Under the pieces are notes generated by a model. That model had not been told where the DNA came from, did no database searches, and saw only the letters and a list, made by a program, of their open reading frames with translations. The translations under genes and the position numbers were made by a program. This document shows, one piece after another, positions 10,911 to 23,290 of a stretch of DNA of 64,000 bases (position 1 is the first letter of the stretch; the number at the start of each line of letters is the position of its first letter). The DNA comes from Echinarachnius parma. Lineage: Eukaryota; Echinodermata; Echinoidea; Clypeasteroida; Echinarachniidae. The stretch is taken from NCBI GenBank assembly GCA_037951105.1, contig JBAMJV010003042.1, forward strand, positions 166,501-230,500, in the 5' to 3' direction.

Positions 10911-12210
10911 GCGACCAAATAGTTATATCTATTATCGATCCCTCGAATTGCTATTGTTTGCTGCTCTATTTGTGCAGAGTTGTGTATGAAATGCTTTCTT
11001 TAAAAACATTTGTGCGGACTTATTCACATTTCTTGAATGTTAAGTAAGGTAACTCGCTGAAGAAAATCATGTGTGATGACATTTGTACAATTACATGTAA
11101 TATGCACATTGTACAATTGCTATGTTGTGTCTAGTTTTCATGTGATTTTTTAATATATCTTTCTGTGAATTTATTTTTCTACCGAAAAATTTATTTTGTC
11201 ATGTTGGACTGCGTATGCTACCATATGTTACCGTATTGAGTTCATGAAATTAAATCCATATTAGTGATTTAGTGATTTTTACTTGGCATTTGAAACTTTT
11301 GTTGTTGGAGAGCATAAGCAAGCAACGCAAACTAATAGTTTGTATCCATTCTCTCTCTTTACCTCTCTCTGGACCACTCTTTGTTTGTTGATGTTGATTT
11401 AAACTAAAGGGATAGAAACAGTTCTGGTTAAGGGGGCACTTAAAATAACTTTTCTGTGAGTAAGAGAAAAACTGATAATCGCTCTATTAAATGTTAACTT
11501 AAAATCACATTTACAATTGTTTGAATGTAAACAGTTATAAGAAGGAAGGGAATGCCAAGTGACATGCGGTCACATGAAATGTTTTTCTTCAATCTTGGTT
11601 TGTTTTTTCTTTTCATTTTGTAACTATGAAAGCATATGAAAGGAGAATTGTTATTGGTAATATTTAATTAAGTTAATCATCAAATCAAACAAAGAATAAC
11701 ACTTACAGGTCTGTCATATTAGTATTCCCATTTGGGCAAGTAAAAATTAATTATTAATGAAATTATTGGTGGCCCCTGGTCCTGCTATTTTCAAGCTATG
11801 CTGTCAGCATGTGTGGGTCTTTTGTAAAGATGTATTCACAAACAAACATAAGCTGTTGCTTCCCCTTTTAGTAACTTAAACAAAAAAACTTCTGTACAAG
11901 TTTGTTGTCATTCTGTGCCACCGGTCTACTTATGGGTGTTGCTGTGTTGTTTGCAGAAGAGATGAGCTTCTTTTCGCCCAAGACCGTTATATTCATTTTC
12001 TTTTTGTTTTGTTTCCTTTTTTCAAAATTGTAGATAAGAGCGACTTAACTTCTCTTATATTTATTTTCTTTATGTTATTGTTGTTTTCTTTTGTTTCTTT
12101 ATTCTGTTTTTCTTTTGAATATTGGATAAGATCTTTGTTCTTCTCATATATTCATTCGTTTTGATTTGTTTCCTTCATTCCCAATTAAGAGCTTCTTTTC
12201 TACCCTGACA
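10911..12210. other. no gene recognised
   Basis: A+T-rich sequence without a supported exon or a repeat that I can name. Confidence 0.35.
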
Positions 12211-12347
12211 TTAACCCATTGCCTACAGCAACCTGGTGGTTCCTGTATTAAATCTATGGGACTTGCAACATCTAGTAGGGAACATGTTAACCCATTGCCT
12301 ACAGGAACCTGGTGGTTCCTGTATTAAATCTATGGGACTTGCATGTA
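12211..12347 (+). repeat. tandem duplication, 78-bp period
   Basis: Two nearly identical copies of about 59 bp begin TTAACCCATTGCCTACAG and end CTATGGGACTTGCA, with copy starts near 12212 and 12290. Confidence 0.85.
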
Positions 12348-12349
12348 CA

Positions 12350-13180
12350 AGTAGAAGAGGTTTCTTTTCTTTATTTTTGGTGATTTTTTTGTTCAATCCC
12401 AATTAACCATTTCAAGACCATTTGACTTTGGTGTAACGTGCATTCTGCATGTACCACATGCCCATTTTTTTCTTTATTTTGTTTTCCTAGTCCTAGTTAA
12501 AGGTAGTTCAGATTAGTAAATCATACGTGCAGTACCATCTTGTGAACACCTTGCGCATGGTGTGGAACATACACTGGCTCAGTGTTACGCAGTGCGCACA
12601 AACCAGTGTAGTTGGAATGGCGACCAGTTGTGAAGCATCCCCGTGACAATCGTAGCTTCCTTTCTACTGTTAATCCCTGTCACCTCATTGTAATCCCACT
12701 TGTCAAAAATATTGACCAAACGGCTTAAGACCAGGCATTCCATGGCACTGCATGATGGTACACTTCAGGGATCTAGAGTTACAACATTTGTTTGTTTGTT
12801 TAATTCTTAAGCAATCTGTAAAGGAATTTCATAGATAAGCTTAAATAATCTGGACTGGTTGGTAGTTTGAAAAGTAAAAATAAAATGTTGAAATTACTAT
12901 TTTTTTTTTAAATTAAAAATGTAGTTATAACTGTGAAGGTACCAAATGCACACAAATCAAATAGTCTTGATCCTATCAACAAACATTAGTCTCAAGTATT
13001 TTCTATCAGTTTCATGCTCCATATTCTTCTAAATTTGAGTCGAGTATTCTTTCAGCATCATGCTCTATATCCTCCCCCAAGACCATGGGGGCCTGTTCAT
13101 TTAATCATTCGCTATAAAAAAAAAAAATTGTCTGTTCATCAGTGAAATAAAATATATTTGCTTATCATGATGACCTGTCA
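12350..13180. other. no gene recognised
   Basis: Non-coding, with A and T homopolymers at about 12900 and 13115. Nothing else is evident. Confidence 0.35.
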
Positions 13181-13189
13181 GAAACAGCG

Positions 13190-14045
13190 CACATTCATCA
13201 CAAATGAGGCACAATCTAGTATGCACTGAATGAGTTGGGCATATTATGACATCATTATGTAAATACTAAATGTGTTTTCTATAGTTTTACATTGTTTATA
13301 GGTTGCGTGATAGACCAGCACAAGTATTACATTGCATCATTTATTAATGGTGGTATTTTGCCCTTGACATTATTTATATACCCAAAGACAGAAAAGTATT
13401 TATAATTACACAGCATGTATTAGCATTGAAGAAACAACCATGTCATTTTCCCATTGCCCCTTGCCCAAAGTATTAACCTTTTCCTTTTGAGTTTGTGAAA
13501 TCCCCATAGACTTTGTGCACAACCTAACCGGTTCCAGTAGTCAAGGGGTTAAGTGCAGTTATACATGTAAGTTAGTTTCTGATGTGCATTATGACATCTA
13601 AGAAGTATTGTACTGCATCATTATTGTTAATAGTTTGCTCCTCAACGTTATATACCCAAATATAGAAAAGTAATTATAATTATACGTTGCACAGATGATT
13701 TGTATTGGAGAAACAACTATCGGTCATTTTCCCATTGACAAATGTATTCAGTGCAGTTATAAGTTGTTTCTAGCATGCATTATGAATTACTACAAGTATT
13801 ATACTGCATCATTATTGCTGTGTACTGTACGCCTTCAACGTTATATACTCAAATATAGAAAAGTATTTATAATTTCAGATGTATTGAAGCATTGAAGAAT
13901 CAACAAGTTATTTCCCGGTTGATAAATGTATTCATTGCAGTTATGTTTTTCCTGGTGTGCTTTTATATAAGGTATTACTAGTATTATAGCACATGATTGT
14001 GTCTGCATTACAGAGTATTATAGTTTTGGCCTTGGTCGTGTCATT
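13190..14045 (+). repeat. diverged tandem array, ~185-280-bp units
   Basis: About four units can be followed by the phrase 'AGTATTRYAYTGCATCAT' at about 13322, 13602, 13795 and, in decayed form, 13978. Each is followed by TTATATACCCAAA-like sequence, AGAAAAGTA and ATTTTCCCATTGCC-like sequence. The first unit is longest. Confidence 0.7.
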
Positions 14046-14257
14046 ATTGATAAGTATTTCATTATATTCCATTATATTTAACACTTGTAACCAGGCCCCA
14101 TATTCATGAAACCCCATTAGCTTAGTTCCTTGCTAAAATTGTATTTTAGATGTGCAGTTTATTGAGCAACAACAGTTTTCCTAGTCGCCAACTAGGGTTA
14201 GCTGGTTAAGCCTTAGCCTTATGTACCCACTAACTCTAGTTTAGCAACTAAAGGATC

Positions 14258-14517
14258 TTTTGTTGTCAAGATATGTATGATTGAAGTGTTCAGATTAATA
14301 ATTATCTACTGGATATTTATAACTGTGTACAAAGTCAGTGCAATGAGTTAGCGAATATAACTTTTCATTTTCGCTCTTGACTCTGTCATATCATGACATT
14401 CATTTACCATGGAATTTTCACACATCACAAAGTGAAAAGATCAGATCACAGAAATACACATTGTATCGAACCTTCTTCATTTTTTGCACATGTCAACAAA
14501 GTTACTAGATCCCTTTT
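14258..14517 (+). mobile_element. MITE family A, copy 4 (5'-truncated)
   Basis: It begins inside the element at AAGATATGTATGATTGAAGTG and keeps the right terminus GTTACTAGATCCCTTT. Confidence 0.8.
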
Positions 14518-14742
14518 AAGTGCTTCTACCAACAGGCCGATATCTTGATGCATGCCTGTCATGTGCAAAGTAATTTGATTCAATTTGTGATTGAATTATT
14601 GCATCAAGTTCACTTTGATGGAATTACTCAGCGAGTCAGCGTAACCTTTTTTGGTTCATTTAATTTGGGTTCATATATTTCCACTCTCAACATTTTTTTT
14701 CCCTCTAAGAATTCTAGAAAGTACTGTAGTTCAACAATTGTG

Positions 14743-15164
14743 TAAGTGCAGAGCTGCCAAGTAGTACGGATTTTCTGTATTTAGTACGATTTGTTGATGT
14801 AAATACAGAAGTTCGATTTGTAAGAAACGAATACGGGAACAAAAATATAACACAAATAAATAAAACAAACTCATAAAAAAGCTGATGCGATCGACAGAAC
14901 CAACTTTTAGGTGAACGCGCTCGTAAAAGGTATTTTTGCTGCGCGATTTGAGTTTCTCTAGACGTTGGCAGCTCTGCACCAATGCATATTTAGTGGCATG
15001 CTCATTTATTATGTATGTTTTGCACTAATAAAAACAAAAGAAATAATAAAGTTTCTCAACATATATTTGCCACGCGGAAAAATACTGATTTCCTCAACAA
15101 AATACAGATTTCTGGGTGTGAGAATACTGAAATGCTCAAATGGAGCTTGGCAGCTCTGTAAGTG
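14743..15164 (+). mobile_element. CTGCCAA-family element with 6-bp target duplication (TAAGTG)
   Basis: A 410-bp element (14749-15158) with termini CAGAGCTGCCAAG and CTTGGCAGCTCTG, flanked on both sides by TAAGTG. Subterminal sequence CGGATTTTCTGTATTT and, at the right, ATACAGATTTCTG are shared with the element at 17549-17890. An internal TTGGCAGCTCTGC near 14966-14978 suggests a partial internal duplication or nesting. No transposase is encoded. Confidence 0.8.
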
Positions 15165-15177
15165 TAAACATTGAATT

Positions 15178-15420
15178 AAAGGGGAACCAAATGATTGTTG
15201 GGTCTGCTGCTATGTCAGTAACTCGCTTTTGTTAGTGCATGCTCAGATGACATTTCATGCGGTATCATTGGAAAAACTGGCATCCTCCAGTGGGCATTCA
15301 AAACAGATGTTAGTGGTCTCAAAGTGATACACAAGAGCAAATATACAACTAGAAGTAACGGGTATTATGCACTGATCAGTAATAGTGAGCAATTAGGCCA
15401 GCATTTGTCTCCCCTTTAAA
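15178..15420 (+). mobile_element. MITE family C, copy 1
   Basis: Ends AAAGGGGAACCAAA and GTCTCCCCTTTA are imperfect inverted repeats. The internal phrase CGCTTTTGTTAGTGCATGCTC and the 'GGCATCCTCCAGTGG' segment recur at 22264-22850 and, in opposite orientation, at 60266-60510. Confidence 0.7.
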
Positions 15421-15529
15421 AAAATGTGTGCCTAACTATTGTACTTTGTACTGGAGAGTAATCTGAGATCTGAATTGGATGTGAAATTAACGTTGAATTT
15501 GAATTTGGAAGTAAATATCTCATACAATT

Positions 15530-15850
15530 TTCATTCATTTTATGATGATATTCAACCACTGTACTAATACAAAATTGCAAATCGTTTATTTCCCCTACAT
15601 TTAAAAAAAAGTGAATTATGTCTGTTTTTTGTATTTGCATTCATCTTATTATGTTATTCAACAACTGTACATGTACTATTACAAAAAATTGCAAATAGTT
15701 TATTTTTGTCTTTATTTTTTAGTCCTAATGTTTATTTTGTTACTCAACAACCATGTAATTGCACAAAAAAATGAAATACTTTATTTTTGACCTTATTTTT
15801 GTGTAAAAGTAAAACTCAGTTTATTTTTTTCTTCTAATTCAGAGCAATAA
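15530..15850 (+). repeat. diverged short tandem repetition
   Basis: Three related segments contain 'TATTCAACMACTGTAC', 'ACAAAAATTGCAAAT' and 'TTTATTTTT' in the same order, with a period near 100 bp that shortens to the right. Confidence 0.5.
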
Positions 15851-16202
15851 GTGAACACATGTGCCTTTTATAAACATGAAAAGTGTCACAAAATGAGGCA
15901 AGGATAGTCAGCATTTGTGTTGTATTTGACAGGTACTCTTCAGAATGTTATAAAAACCTGTCTATAGAGGTCAGTCAGGTCACCTTTATACAGTGACTGA
16001 CCACTTTTCTTGTTTCCCTTAGATGGTCATTTTACATAGATTTGAATGTTCTCCATAGGCTGTGTATTCACAGAATGGTTTGATTTGTTTGCTGATGAGC
16101 TGGCATTTGTCATTTATTACTATTAGAAAGATTTCAATCATTTAGTTCAGTGTAATTCAGTAGATATTAGCATAGTTTATGTTAGTTGATGGCAAAGACA
16201 AA

Positions 16203-16436
16203 GGGTGGAATTCACAAAGGAGGTTTGTAGGAGGTTTGTACAAACCATGGTTTGACCATGGTCTACATCTATGGAATGCTGCTCGTATACAAGTAAATTG
16301 TAAATCAACATTGTTAACAAGTATGGAGTTTACATTCCTTCTCCATCAGTTTACAAATGGCATTCCATAGATGTAAACCATGGTCAAACCATGGTTTGTA
16401 CAAATCTCCTACAAACCTCCTTTGTGAATTCCACCC
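16203..16436. mobile_element. hairpin MITE, 234 bp
   Basis: Termini GGGTGGAATTCACAAAGGAG and their complement form arms of about 75-85 bp that include the word TACAAACCATGGTTTGACC in both orientations. A 70-90-bp loop separates them. It is non-coding. Confidence 0.85.
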
Positions 16437-16725
16437 ATTATATCTCAGAAGTACTATAGCATAGGTGTGCTTTGAATAGAAATAAACAGTTGATTTAATG
16501 TTATGTTTAATTAATATGCGCTTACTTTTTATGAGTGTACTTTCTGAGTGAGACTTACGATTCATTTCCAGTACAATGTGTAAATAATGTTCAAAAGGCA
16601 ATATGATGAGATCATTGTACGGGCTATACAGTACAAATGTCATTTCCATGTGTATCAACAATCATTTATTGTACATAATTTATTTACCGGTTCAGATTTT
16701 GATGTTGGACAGTTGATAATGGATA

Positions 16726-16932
16726 GTACTTTGTGAAAAACTTACTTTGTCGATATTTAAACTTGAAATGATTAGCCAAATGTGATGCTTTTTTTTTTCT
16801 TCTGCTGTTGGGGAGTTTTTTTCCTGTACTTTGTGAATAACTTACTTTGTTGATATTTAAACTTGAAATGATTAGTTGTTTGTGATCCAATTTTTTTCTC
16901 CTTCTACTCTTGGGGATTTTTTTTCCTGTATT
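16726..16932 (+). repeat. tandem duplication, ~100-bp unit
   Basis: Two units share TACTTTGTGAA(A/T)AACTTACTT, AACTTGAAATGATTAG and a T-rich end with TTGGGGA and TTTTTTTCCTGTA. Confidence 0.8.
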
Positions 16933-17044
16933 TTGATGTGCAGAGTTGTAAATAATGATGTGAAGAAAGACTGATCAAACTATAGACAAAGATTGTGTTA
17001 TGCGAGACAACGCTTTTAAAGATTTGTTTCTGTTTTTGTTGTCA

Positions 17045-17270
17045 GTTCCAAAAGGCGCTAAATCCACTTCTCATAAAAATTGAGTTAACGGTATCAGTAG
17101 ATTGAGAGGCTATGCAGCTATCTAGAAACCCAAATTGTAGGACAAATTACACAATCAAAATCAAAATATGGAACATTCCATCTTCATAATCCCATACTGC
17201 ATACAAAGTTGGACAAATAAGCTTGGTTTTCTCTCAAGTTGAAAGAGTGGATTTAGTGTCTTTTGGAATT
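17045..17270. mobile_element. MITE family D, copy 1
   Basis: Inverted termini TTCCAAAAGGCGCTAAATCC and GGATTTAGTGTCTTTTGGAA. The interior matches the copies at 21693-21921 and 38394-38640 (CATACAAAGTTGG.., ATTTTGATTTTGA and complements). It is non-coding. Confidence 0.75.
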
Positions 17271-17487
17271 AAACTTTTCAAGTTATGTCTCGTTTGTTGG
17301 TATTACATTACTATTCCTCGTTGTCGTGCTTCCGGTTCATGGAATTGTGGGAGCTAGACTTGTGACAATAATGCAGACAAATATATATTTCGTGAATAAA
17401 GAAAAGAGTTCAAACTGTCATTACCTTTAAGTTTATAATCCTTATTTATTTTGTTTTCACATGAGTTCTTAGAGTTATTTTCTTATG

Positions 17488-18205
17488 ATGGTGGTGGTGG
17501 TGAATGTGGTGGTGGTGGTGATAGTTGTGGGGGATGTGGTAGTGGTTGCATACCTGCCAACTGTTCCGATTTTCTGAATTTTTAGGACCTTAAGAATCAG
17601 AATATTCCGATTTTTCGAAATTCTGAATTTGTTTTAATTTTTTTAAAAACATCTTTTTGCATGATCGGAAAGCGCCAGAAACGTACCAAACATGGCATAA
17701 TCGGATAGATCACATCATGATAATCATTTATTAGACCCTTGAGCAGTGAAAACGATGTAAAACAAAAAAGAGCCCCTTTGAGCCCCAAAATAGCCCTCAT
17801 GAATAATTTCATGAGGGCGTTTTTCTCCCTCAAATTTTCAGACCCCCGCAGTGGGTACAGATTTCTGAATTTCAAATGTTGGCAGGTATGTGGTTGTAGA
17901 GGTGGTGGTGATGGTGATGGTAGGGGTGTTGGTGGTGGTAGTGATGGTAGTATATTTTTGATGATGGGTTTAATTTTGGTGATGGTATTAGTGGTAGCAG
18001 GGATGATGATTATGGTATTTATTGTGATCAGATTTATGTTGGTGATCAGATTGATGTTTGTTGTGATGGAGGTAATTGTGGTAATAATTGGCGAGACTTG
18101 GCAGAGATAAAGATTATGGTAGTTATTGAAATAGAGTTGTTGTTTGTGGTGATGTAGAGTTATTGTTTGTGGTAATATTTGCTGAGACTTTGTTGTATCA
18201 GTGAT
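17488..18205 (+). repeat. GGT/GAT-rich simple repeat, interrupted by a transposon
   Basis: Imperfect (GGT)n and (GAT)n runs at 17488-17548 and 17891-18205 are one tract split by the element at 17549-17890. Long open frames on both strands here come from the simple sequence. Confidence 0.8.
17543..17896. mobile_element. CTGCCAA-family element in a microsatellite, TSD TGGTTG
   Basis: A 342-bp element (17549-17890) with termini CATACCTGCCAAC and GTTGGCAGGTATG, flanked by TGGTTG on both sides. Subterminal CCGATTTTCTGAATT and ACAGATTTCTGAATTT align with the element at 14749-15158, so both belong to one superfamily with 6-bp duplications. Confidence 0.8.
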
Positions 18206-18209
18206 TATT

Positions 18210-19270
18210 GTCTGTGATAGCTGATGAATGTCCATAGCATATGCGAGGACAACAAATGTTAGTTTTTATAAGGATGTTACATTATGATAAAAGAGTATGA
18301 AGCCTACTAAATTTGTGAGCTGTCTATCAGGAAATATAATTGAATTTGCAAACAATGGGTGAAGTCTGTATGAACCATATTATATCCATATAAGTGATGA
18401 AAACCCATAACAGAAAAATAGGTGTTGGGTGATTATCAAATGTGAGTATGTGACCTAATTAGAGAATTAGCTATTTTCGATTCTATCAAATTCACATTTA
18501 CTATTGATGAGTCTTTATGCATGTTTCAGAAGCACCTGGGGTTTCTAAAATAGATCCTAGTGAATTATGAAATGTGATTGTCTCAAAGGATATGATTCAA
18601 CTCAACTGAATAGATGAGGATAATGAGAACAATTATCTAACTAATACTAAATATGTTACTCATTGCGGAAATAGTATCGTTAATAATATCGCTCATGATA
18701 TTCGTTTGTCTCGCAATGTAAGGTCAACAAGGAATCTAAAAAGATCACAATAACTAATAATATATATGATAATTTTGAAAACAGATGTTAACATTTAATA
18801 TGATTCGCATGTGGTATTTATGTGGTTCGTTAGATTTCACACCCACGAAAAGAACTGGATGAAATGCAAGTGTAAAATTATATATTTTCTTTATGTTCTA
18901 CCTAAACAAATCAAGTACATGTAAAACTGTTAACTTCGTTGTGCATGATTTGAACTATAGATGGCAGTATTCCATAAACGATGAAAGGATACATTGCAGC
19001 ATTGCTTGTAACTCCCTCTTGTAAGCTCCTCTTCAACCAATATAAATAAATCTAAATTTGCAGTGTTTTTCCAAGTAAAAAATACTTGTTGAATGTTCGT
19101 TATTGTTATGTTTTCTTTTAATACGTTTTAATACATTCCTCTTCTAATTCTTCTTTTCTTTCATTTACCAGGCCGGTTGGGGAGTGGCGAAACTAATGAA
19201 TGCGAGTTGTCATAGCTCCCTGTATGGAACCCTTGCATATAAATCCTGACTTCTGGTTAAATTCTTGCTC
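18210..19270. other. no gene; fragment of a dispersed inverted repeat
   Basis: The stretch 18650-18735 (TTACTCATTGCGGAAATAGT, ATATTCGTTTGTCTCGCAATG) matches one arm of the inverted repeat at 29786-29985. The rest shows nothing recognisable. Confidence 0.5.
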
Positions 19271-19294
19271 ATCTTAATAGTTTGGTCAATTTAT

Positions 19295-19325
19295 TGCCCC
19301 CCCCCCCCCGTAGCTACGCCACTGC
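19295..19325 (-). repeat. G/C-tract element fragment
   Basis: A poly(C) run followed by GTAGCTACGCCACTG, the complement of the CAGTGGCGTAGCTAC end found at 19711, 36382 and 39612. Confidence 0.6.
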
Positions 19326-19439
19326 AAAGAATAATATGCACATCATAGCCTAGGGAATACTCTACATTTTTCCAATTCTTCTTCAACTTTGTTTATGTAG
19401 GGTAAGTACAAATCTATTCAGTGCATACAACTAAACACC

Positions 19440-19495
19440 TCCCCCTCCCCCCAAAAAAAACAAAACAAACAAACAAACAAACAAAACAAAACAAA
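19440..19495 (+). repeat. (AAAC)n simple repeat
   Basis: Imperfect run of CAAA/CAAAA units after a short poly(C). Confidence 0.8.
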
Positions 19496-19709
19496 ACATG
19501 TACTTATTACTGCAAGTTAACAGAAATATATTCATTGACAAACATTTTACTAATTTGCATTTAAACAAAAGATATTGCAGATATAAAAAGAGGGTCATTT
19601 AAAGTTTTCTTGGAATAGTAATGAAAGGAGACTGGTTCAGAATGTACAGCAAAGGAAGTGGACAGATTGGTGGATGTTATTTCATTAATAGTAAAACATT
19701 CTTGTACAC

Positions 19710-19870
19710 CAGTGGCGTAGCTACGGGAGGGGGGGGGGGGGGGGGGTCTATGTTCAAAGGGGTGTTATACAGCCCCCCTCCCACTACCCTGTTTAACCCT
19801 AAAAAGGCCGGGCTATTTGAGGTCTTCACCGCGGCCGATCGCCGTGAAAATTTGCACGCATGATGAGTGA
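19710..19870 (+). repeat. CAGTGGCGTAGC / poly(G) dispersed repeat
   Basis: It starts CAGTGGCGTAGCTACGG and continues into a 19-base G run. It then carries the phrase AAGGCCGGGCTATTTGAGG, which recurs at 60993-61015. The hAT-like start CAGTGGCG suggests a decayed DNA transposon; this is inference. Confidence 0.55.
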
Positions 19871-21050
19871 AGTGTATAGAATACAATGGTAATTTTAATT
19901 TTTTTTAAAATTCATTAATTTGCATATTTATGGTAATTTATGCAAATAAGGTCATAAAATTCATATTTTTACCCATAAATCATATATTCTTCATAATTAA
20001 ACATTGGTTTTCACTACATATATTCTTTAGAGCATTTGGAATAATAATGCGACAACATTTTTTGGAAGAGCCAGGTTCTTCCTTATGTTTTCTATAGTTT
20101 TTTATAATTTCTTATGTATTTCTTTGTTTTTTTAAACTTATGTATTTTATTGTTTTTGTTGTTTATTTTATTTCTAACTATAATTCATCTATTTTGAACC
20201 CCAAAACAAACATATAAAATATAAACAAGACCAAATAACCAATGATATACTTCCTTTTACAAAAACTGATATTTCCATATGTTTTGTACACAAATCACGA
20301 AATTGAGCGATTTTCGGGCTGACATGCATAGACAAAAGGTCACGTGACTTCGTAACGGTAGGTCCGATTTTCAAAATTTTTGTTTTAAAATATGCGCAAG
20401 ACCTAAAGGAAAACCTCACCAAGCAGCGGCGCGTCATCTTACAGCGTTTTGGAGCAGTAAAACAAATTGCGGAAGGGGGGGGGGGGGGTCATTATGGCCC
20501 CCCCCCGGCCTTATTAGGGTTAAGACATATGTTTTAAAAATAAAAATAGATAGAGTCATGTGCAATTGGTACAGTGTTGAGGATATGGGTAGTGAGTTCA
20601 GCCTAGATGTTATAAGGGGTGTTATACCGCACACACACCCCCCCCCCCCCCCCCCTCCTTGTCGAAAAATTCCTGTACTTCCATAAGTTCAACCCCATTC
20701 AACCACGTTTTCTGATTTAAACCTTCATTAAAGTTGCAGGAAATAAATAGAAGCAGTCAGGGAACCATGTGCAGGTGGTATAGTAACGAAAGTGGGTAGG
20801 CAGATGGTATTGCGTACAGCTTACAGTGACGTACATACGGGGGCGGGGGGGGGGGGGCGAAAAATAAATAAATAAATAAATATAAATAAATAATAATAAT
20901 AACAATAATAATAATTTTACAAAAAAACAATATAAACATAATAGGAAAATCAGTAAAAAACAAACAAACAAAAGAAACCTAAAATGAATGACCCTACTCC
21001 CGAAATAATTAGAGCGCCCCCAATCAGTCCAACCAAGTTACGCCAATGAT
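19871..21050. repeat. gene-free region with G/C tracts and A+T microsatellites
   Basis: It contains a poly(G)/poly(C) element around 20464-20510, a poly(C) at 20638-20655, the phrase CAGTGACGTACATACGGGGG at 20824-20843 and an (AAAT/AAT)n run at 20860-20925. No exon is supported; G/C runs and AT repeats produce the open frames. Confidence 0.6.
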
Positions 21051-21692
21051 ATAAGCTTACCATGTACAAAGGGGCCTTATACCCCCCCCCCCCCCCCTTC
21101 ATGAAATAATCGTGTAATCCCATGTTCAACCATGTTTTTTGGTTTGTTGGTTTGAACCCATCGGTATTTGAACCTCGACTAAACCAAAGTTGCTGGAAAT
21201 AGAAATAGAGGGAGCTATGCGCGATCCGTACAGGAAAGGAAGTGGGTGTTATTTTTATTTAGCATACCACGCTATTATATCGATGATAATATGATGTAAT
21301 TATTTGAATGACTGTTTAAATCATTATATTCACACGAACCACCGGTTATATATCGCACCAAATAAATTGTTTTGTTTAATCTATATCGTTAATGGAGCGT
21401 TATTAATTGATAATATACAATGTATTAGGCACTTATAATGGTGACTGTTCAAAGCATACTTTTCACCAAGTTACCCAGATAATTGAATTAATGCTTGAAA
21501 TCACCATCGATAGGCCTACGACAATCTATCAAACTCGGTGCCCGACCCCTTAACCATGCATGGATTTGTTTTAAACCCTCACTAAGTCTTGAAAACTTTC
21601 GGTAACATGAAGTATAAAACACGAGTATGGACCGCATGCTTCACGAAATAAATGACCACATAATATGTTAGGAGTAATAATCAGACGTTTAT

Positions 21693-21921
21693 TTCCAAAA
21701 GGCGCTATATCCACTTTTTCAAATTTCGAGGAAAACAGGTTTCTTTGCCCAGCTTTGCACACGTGCCTATGGGAATATGAAAATTGAACTTTGTATATTT
21801 TGATTTTGAGTGAATAATCTGAGTACAAATGGGGATTACTTGATAGCTACGTGGCTCATAAATATAGATATATCGTTTACTCAATTTTTATGGAAAGTGG
21901 ATTTAGCGCCTTTTGGAACTG
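21693..21921. mobile_element. MITE family D, copy 2
   Basis: Inverted termini TTCCAAAAGGCGCTATATCC and GGATTTAGCGCCTTTTGGAA. Interior phrases AGGTTTCTTTG, GCCTATGGGAATATGAAAA and ATTTTGATTTTGAGTGA match copy 3 at 38394. Confidence 0.85.
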
Positions 21922-22024
21922 GGCTCTTATTTTGTTTGCACTTTCAACATGAACAAGTTGTTGGTCTCACGCATCTAAACTGTTTTGAATGATCTTAATC
22001 ATTATCTGGGGCAGTTTTCATCAT

Positions 22025-22145
22025 TATGGGGGAGGGGGGGGGGGGGGGGGCAGCACGTGCCAATTGGTTAATATGATAATTAATGCTATGCATTTGAGTA
22101 TTATGTTTATTTTTACCACTTTCAGGGAGGGGGGGGGGGGCAATT
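22025..22145 (+). repeat. two poly(G) tracts
   Basis: G runs at about 22028-22050 and 22127-22140 in otherwise A+T-rich sequence. Confidence 0.8.
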
Positions 22146-22263
22146 ATATTGGAGTACTATCAAACGAGTTATCGCCCACATAGTCCAGCTTGCACTGAGT
22201 TAATTAAGATGGAATTTAAGGTTTTATATTTTTCTTACACCCTCTCTCATCATTGACATCAAA

Positions 22264-22850
22264 TTAAAGGGGAGCCAAACGATTGCCTTTTCGTTACTGT
22301 TACTGCTAAGTCCATAATTCCTGTCACTTCAAGGCCCCGTTGCAGAAAGAGATACAATCGATTGCTCGTTTCAACCAATCAGATTTACGCATTTAGAACA
22401 CATGATCTAACTTACAATTTATTATATACAATCGATTATATCTCTTTCTTCAACGGGGCCCTAATCGTAAATAATGGAAATAATAAATGTTTTAAAACTA
22501 GCATTATCTGTCTGACTAAACACTGGAGGCTGCCATGTTTTCCAACTGTATATAAAACGTCATCTAACCATGCACAAAATCGGGTTACGTTACCTCTGAC
22601 ATAGCAGAAGATTCAACAACAGCGGTTACATAACCCGCTTTTGTTAGTGCACGCTCAGATGACGTTTCATGCGGTATATACCGTTGAAAAACATGGCAGC
22701 CTCCAGTGGTCAGTCAAAACAGTTGATAGTGTTTTTTTTTAAATATAAAAAATCCTTTATTAGTGATACCCAAGAGGAAATATACGTCTAGAAGTGACAG
22801 GAATTCTGCATTATTTATCAGTAACAGCAAGCGAAAATTTCAGCGTTTCA
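22264..22850 (+). mobile_element. MITE family C, copy 2, interrupted
   Basis: It begins AAAGGGGAGCCAAA like copy 1. It carries the shared segments CATAATTCCTGTCACTTC and CGCTTTTGTTAGTGCACGCTC, and it is interrupted after CACTTC by the hairpin element at 22333-22460. Confidence 0.65.
22333..22460. mobile_element. 128-bp hairpin MITE nested in family C copy
   Basis: Termini GGCCCCGTTGCAGAAAGAGA and TCTCTTTCTTCAACGGGGCC; the inverted arms include CAATCGATT. It is nested within the family C element. Confidence 0.8.
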
Positions 22851-22859
22851 TTTCAGTTA

Positions 22860-23280
22860 ATTGAAAAAAAGAAAATAGTAAATAGACGGGTAGCTTTTTT
22901 TTTGTTAACATAATAACTTTATTTAATGCCACAAGTTACATAATGGTTCTTATCATGACGAAACGTTGTTAAATATCGGCCTTTTACTCTTCATGGAAGA
23001 TATGCTTGAGGAAAATGATTAGAATGAATTAAAACACATTATACATGTAAAATCGTTAAGAAATATCTTTACAATAATTTAGACGTCGCGTGCAATAAAT
23101 ACGATCTTGTATGTCTATAACTACAAAATTACAGCGTTTGAATATGCATTTCAATGTATGATTGCTATTGAATGATTACTATTAGTTATCCGTTAGTAGA
23201 GTCTTACATAATTACAGCTCTTGACATCTCAATATCATGATCATTATTTGTAAAGGAATTATTTTGTTCAAGGGGTAGGG
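22860..23280. other. no gene recognised
   Basis: A+T-rich sequence with no supported feature. Confidence 0.35.
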
Positions 23281-23290
23281 TTGACATATT

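Noticed and set aside
17597..18235. 212-codon frame on the minus strand
   Set aside because: It spans a GGT/GAT simple repeat and a transposon; Ile/Thr/Pro repetition is compositional.
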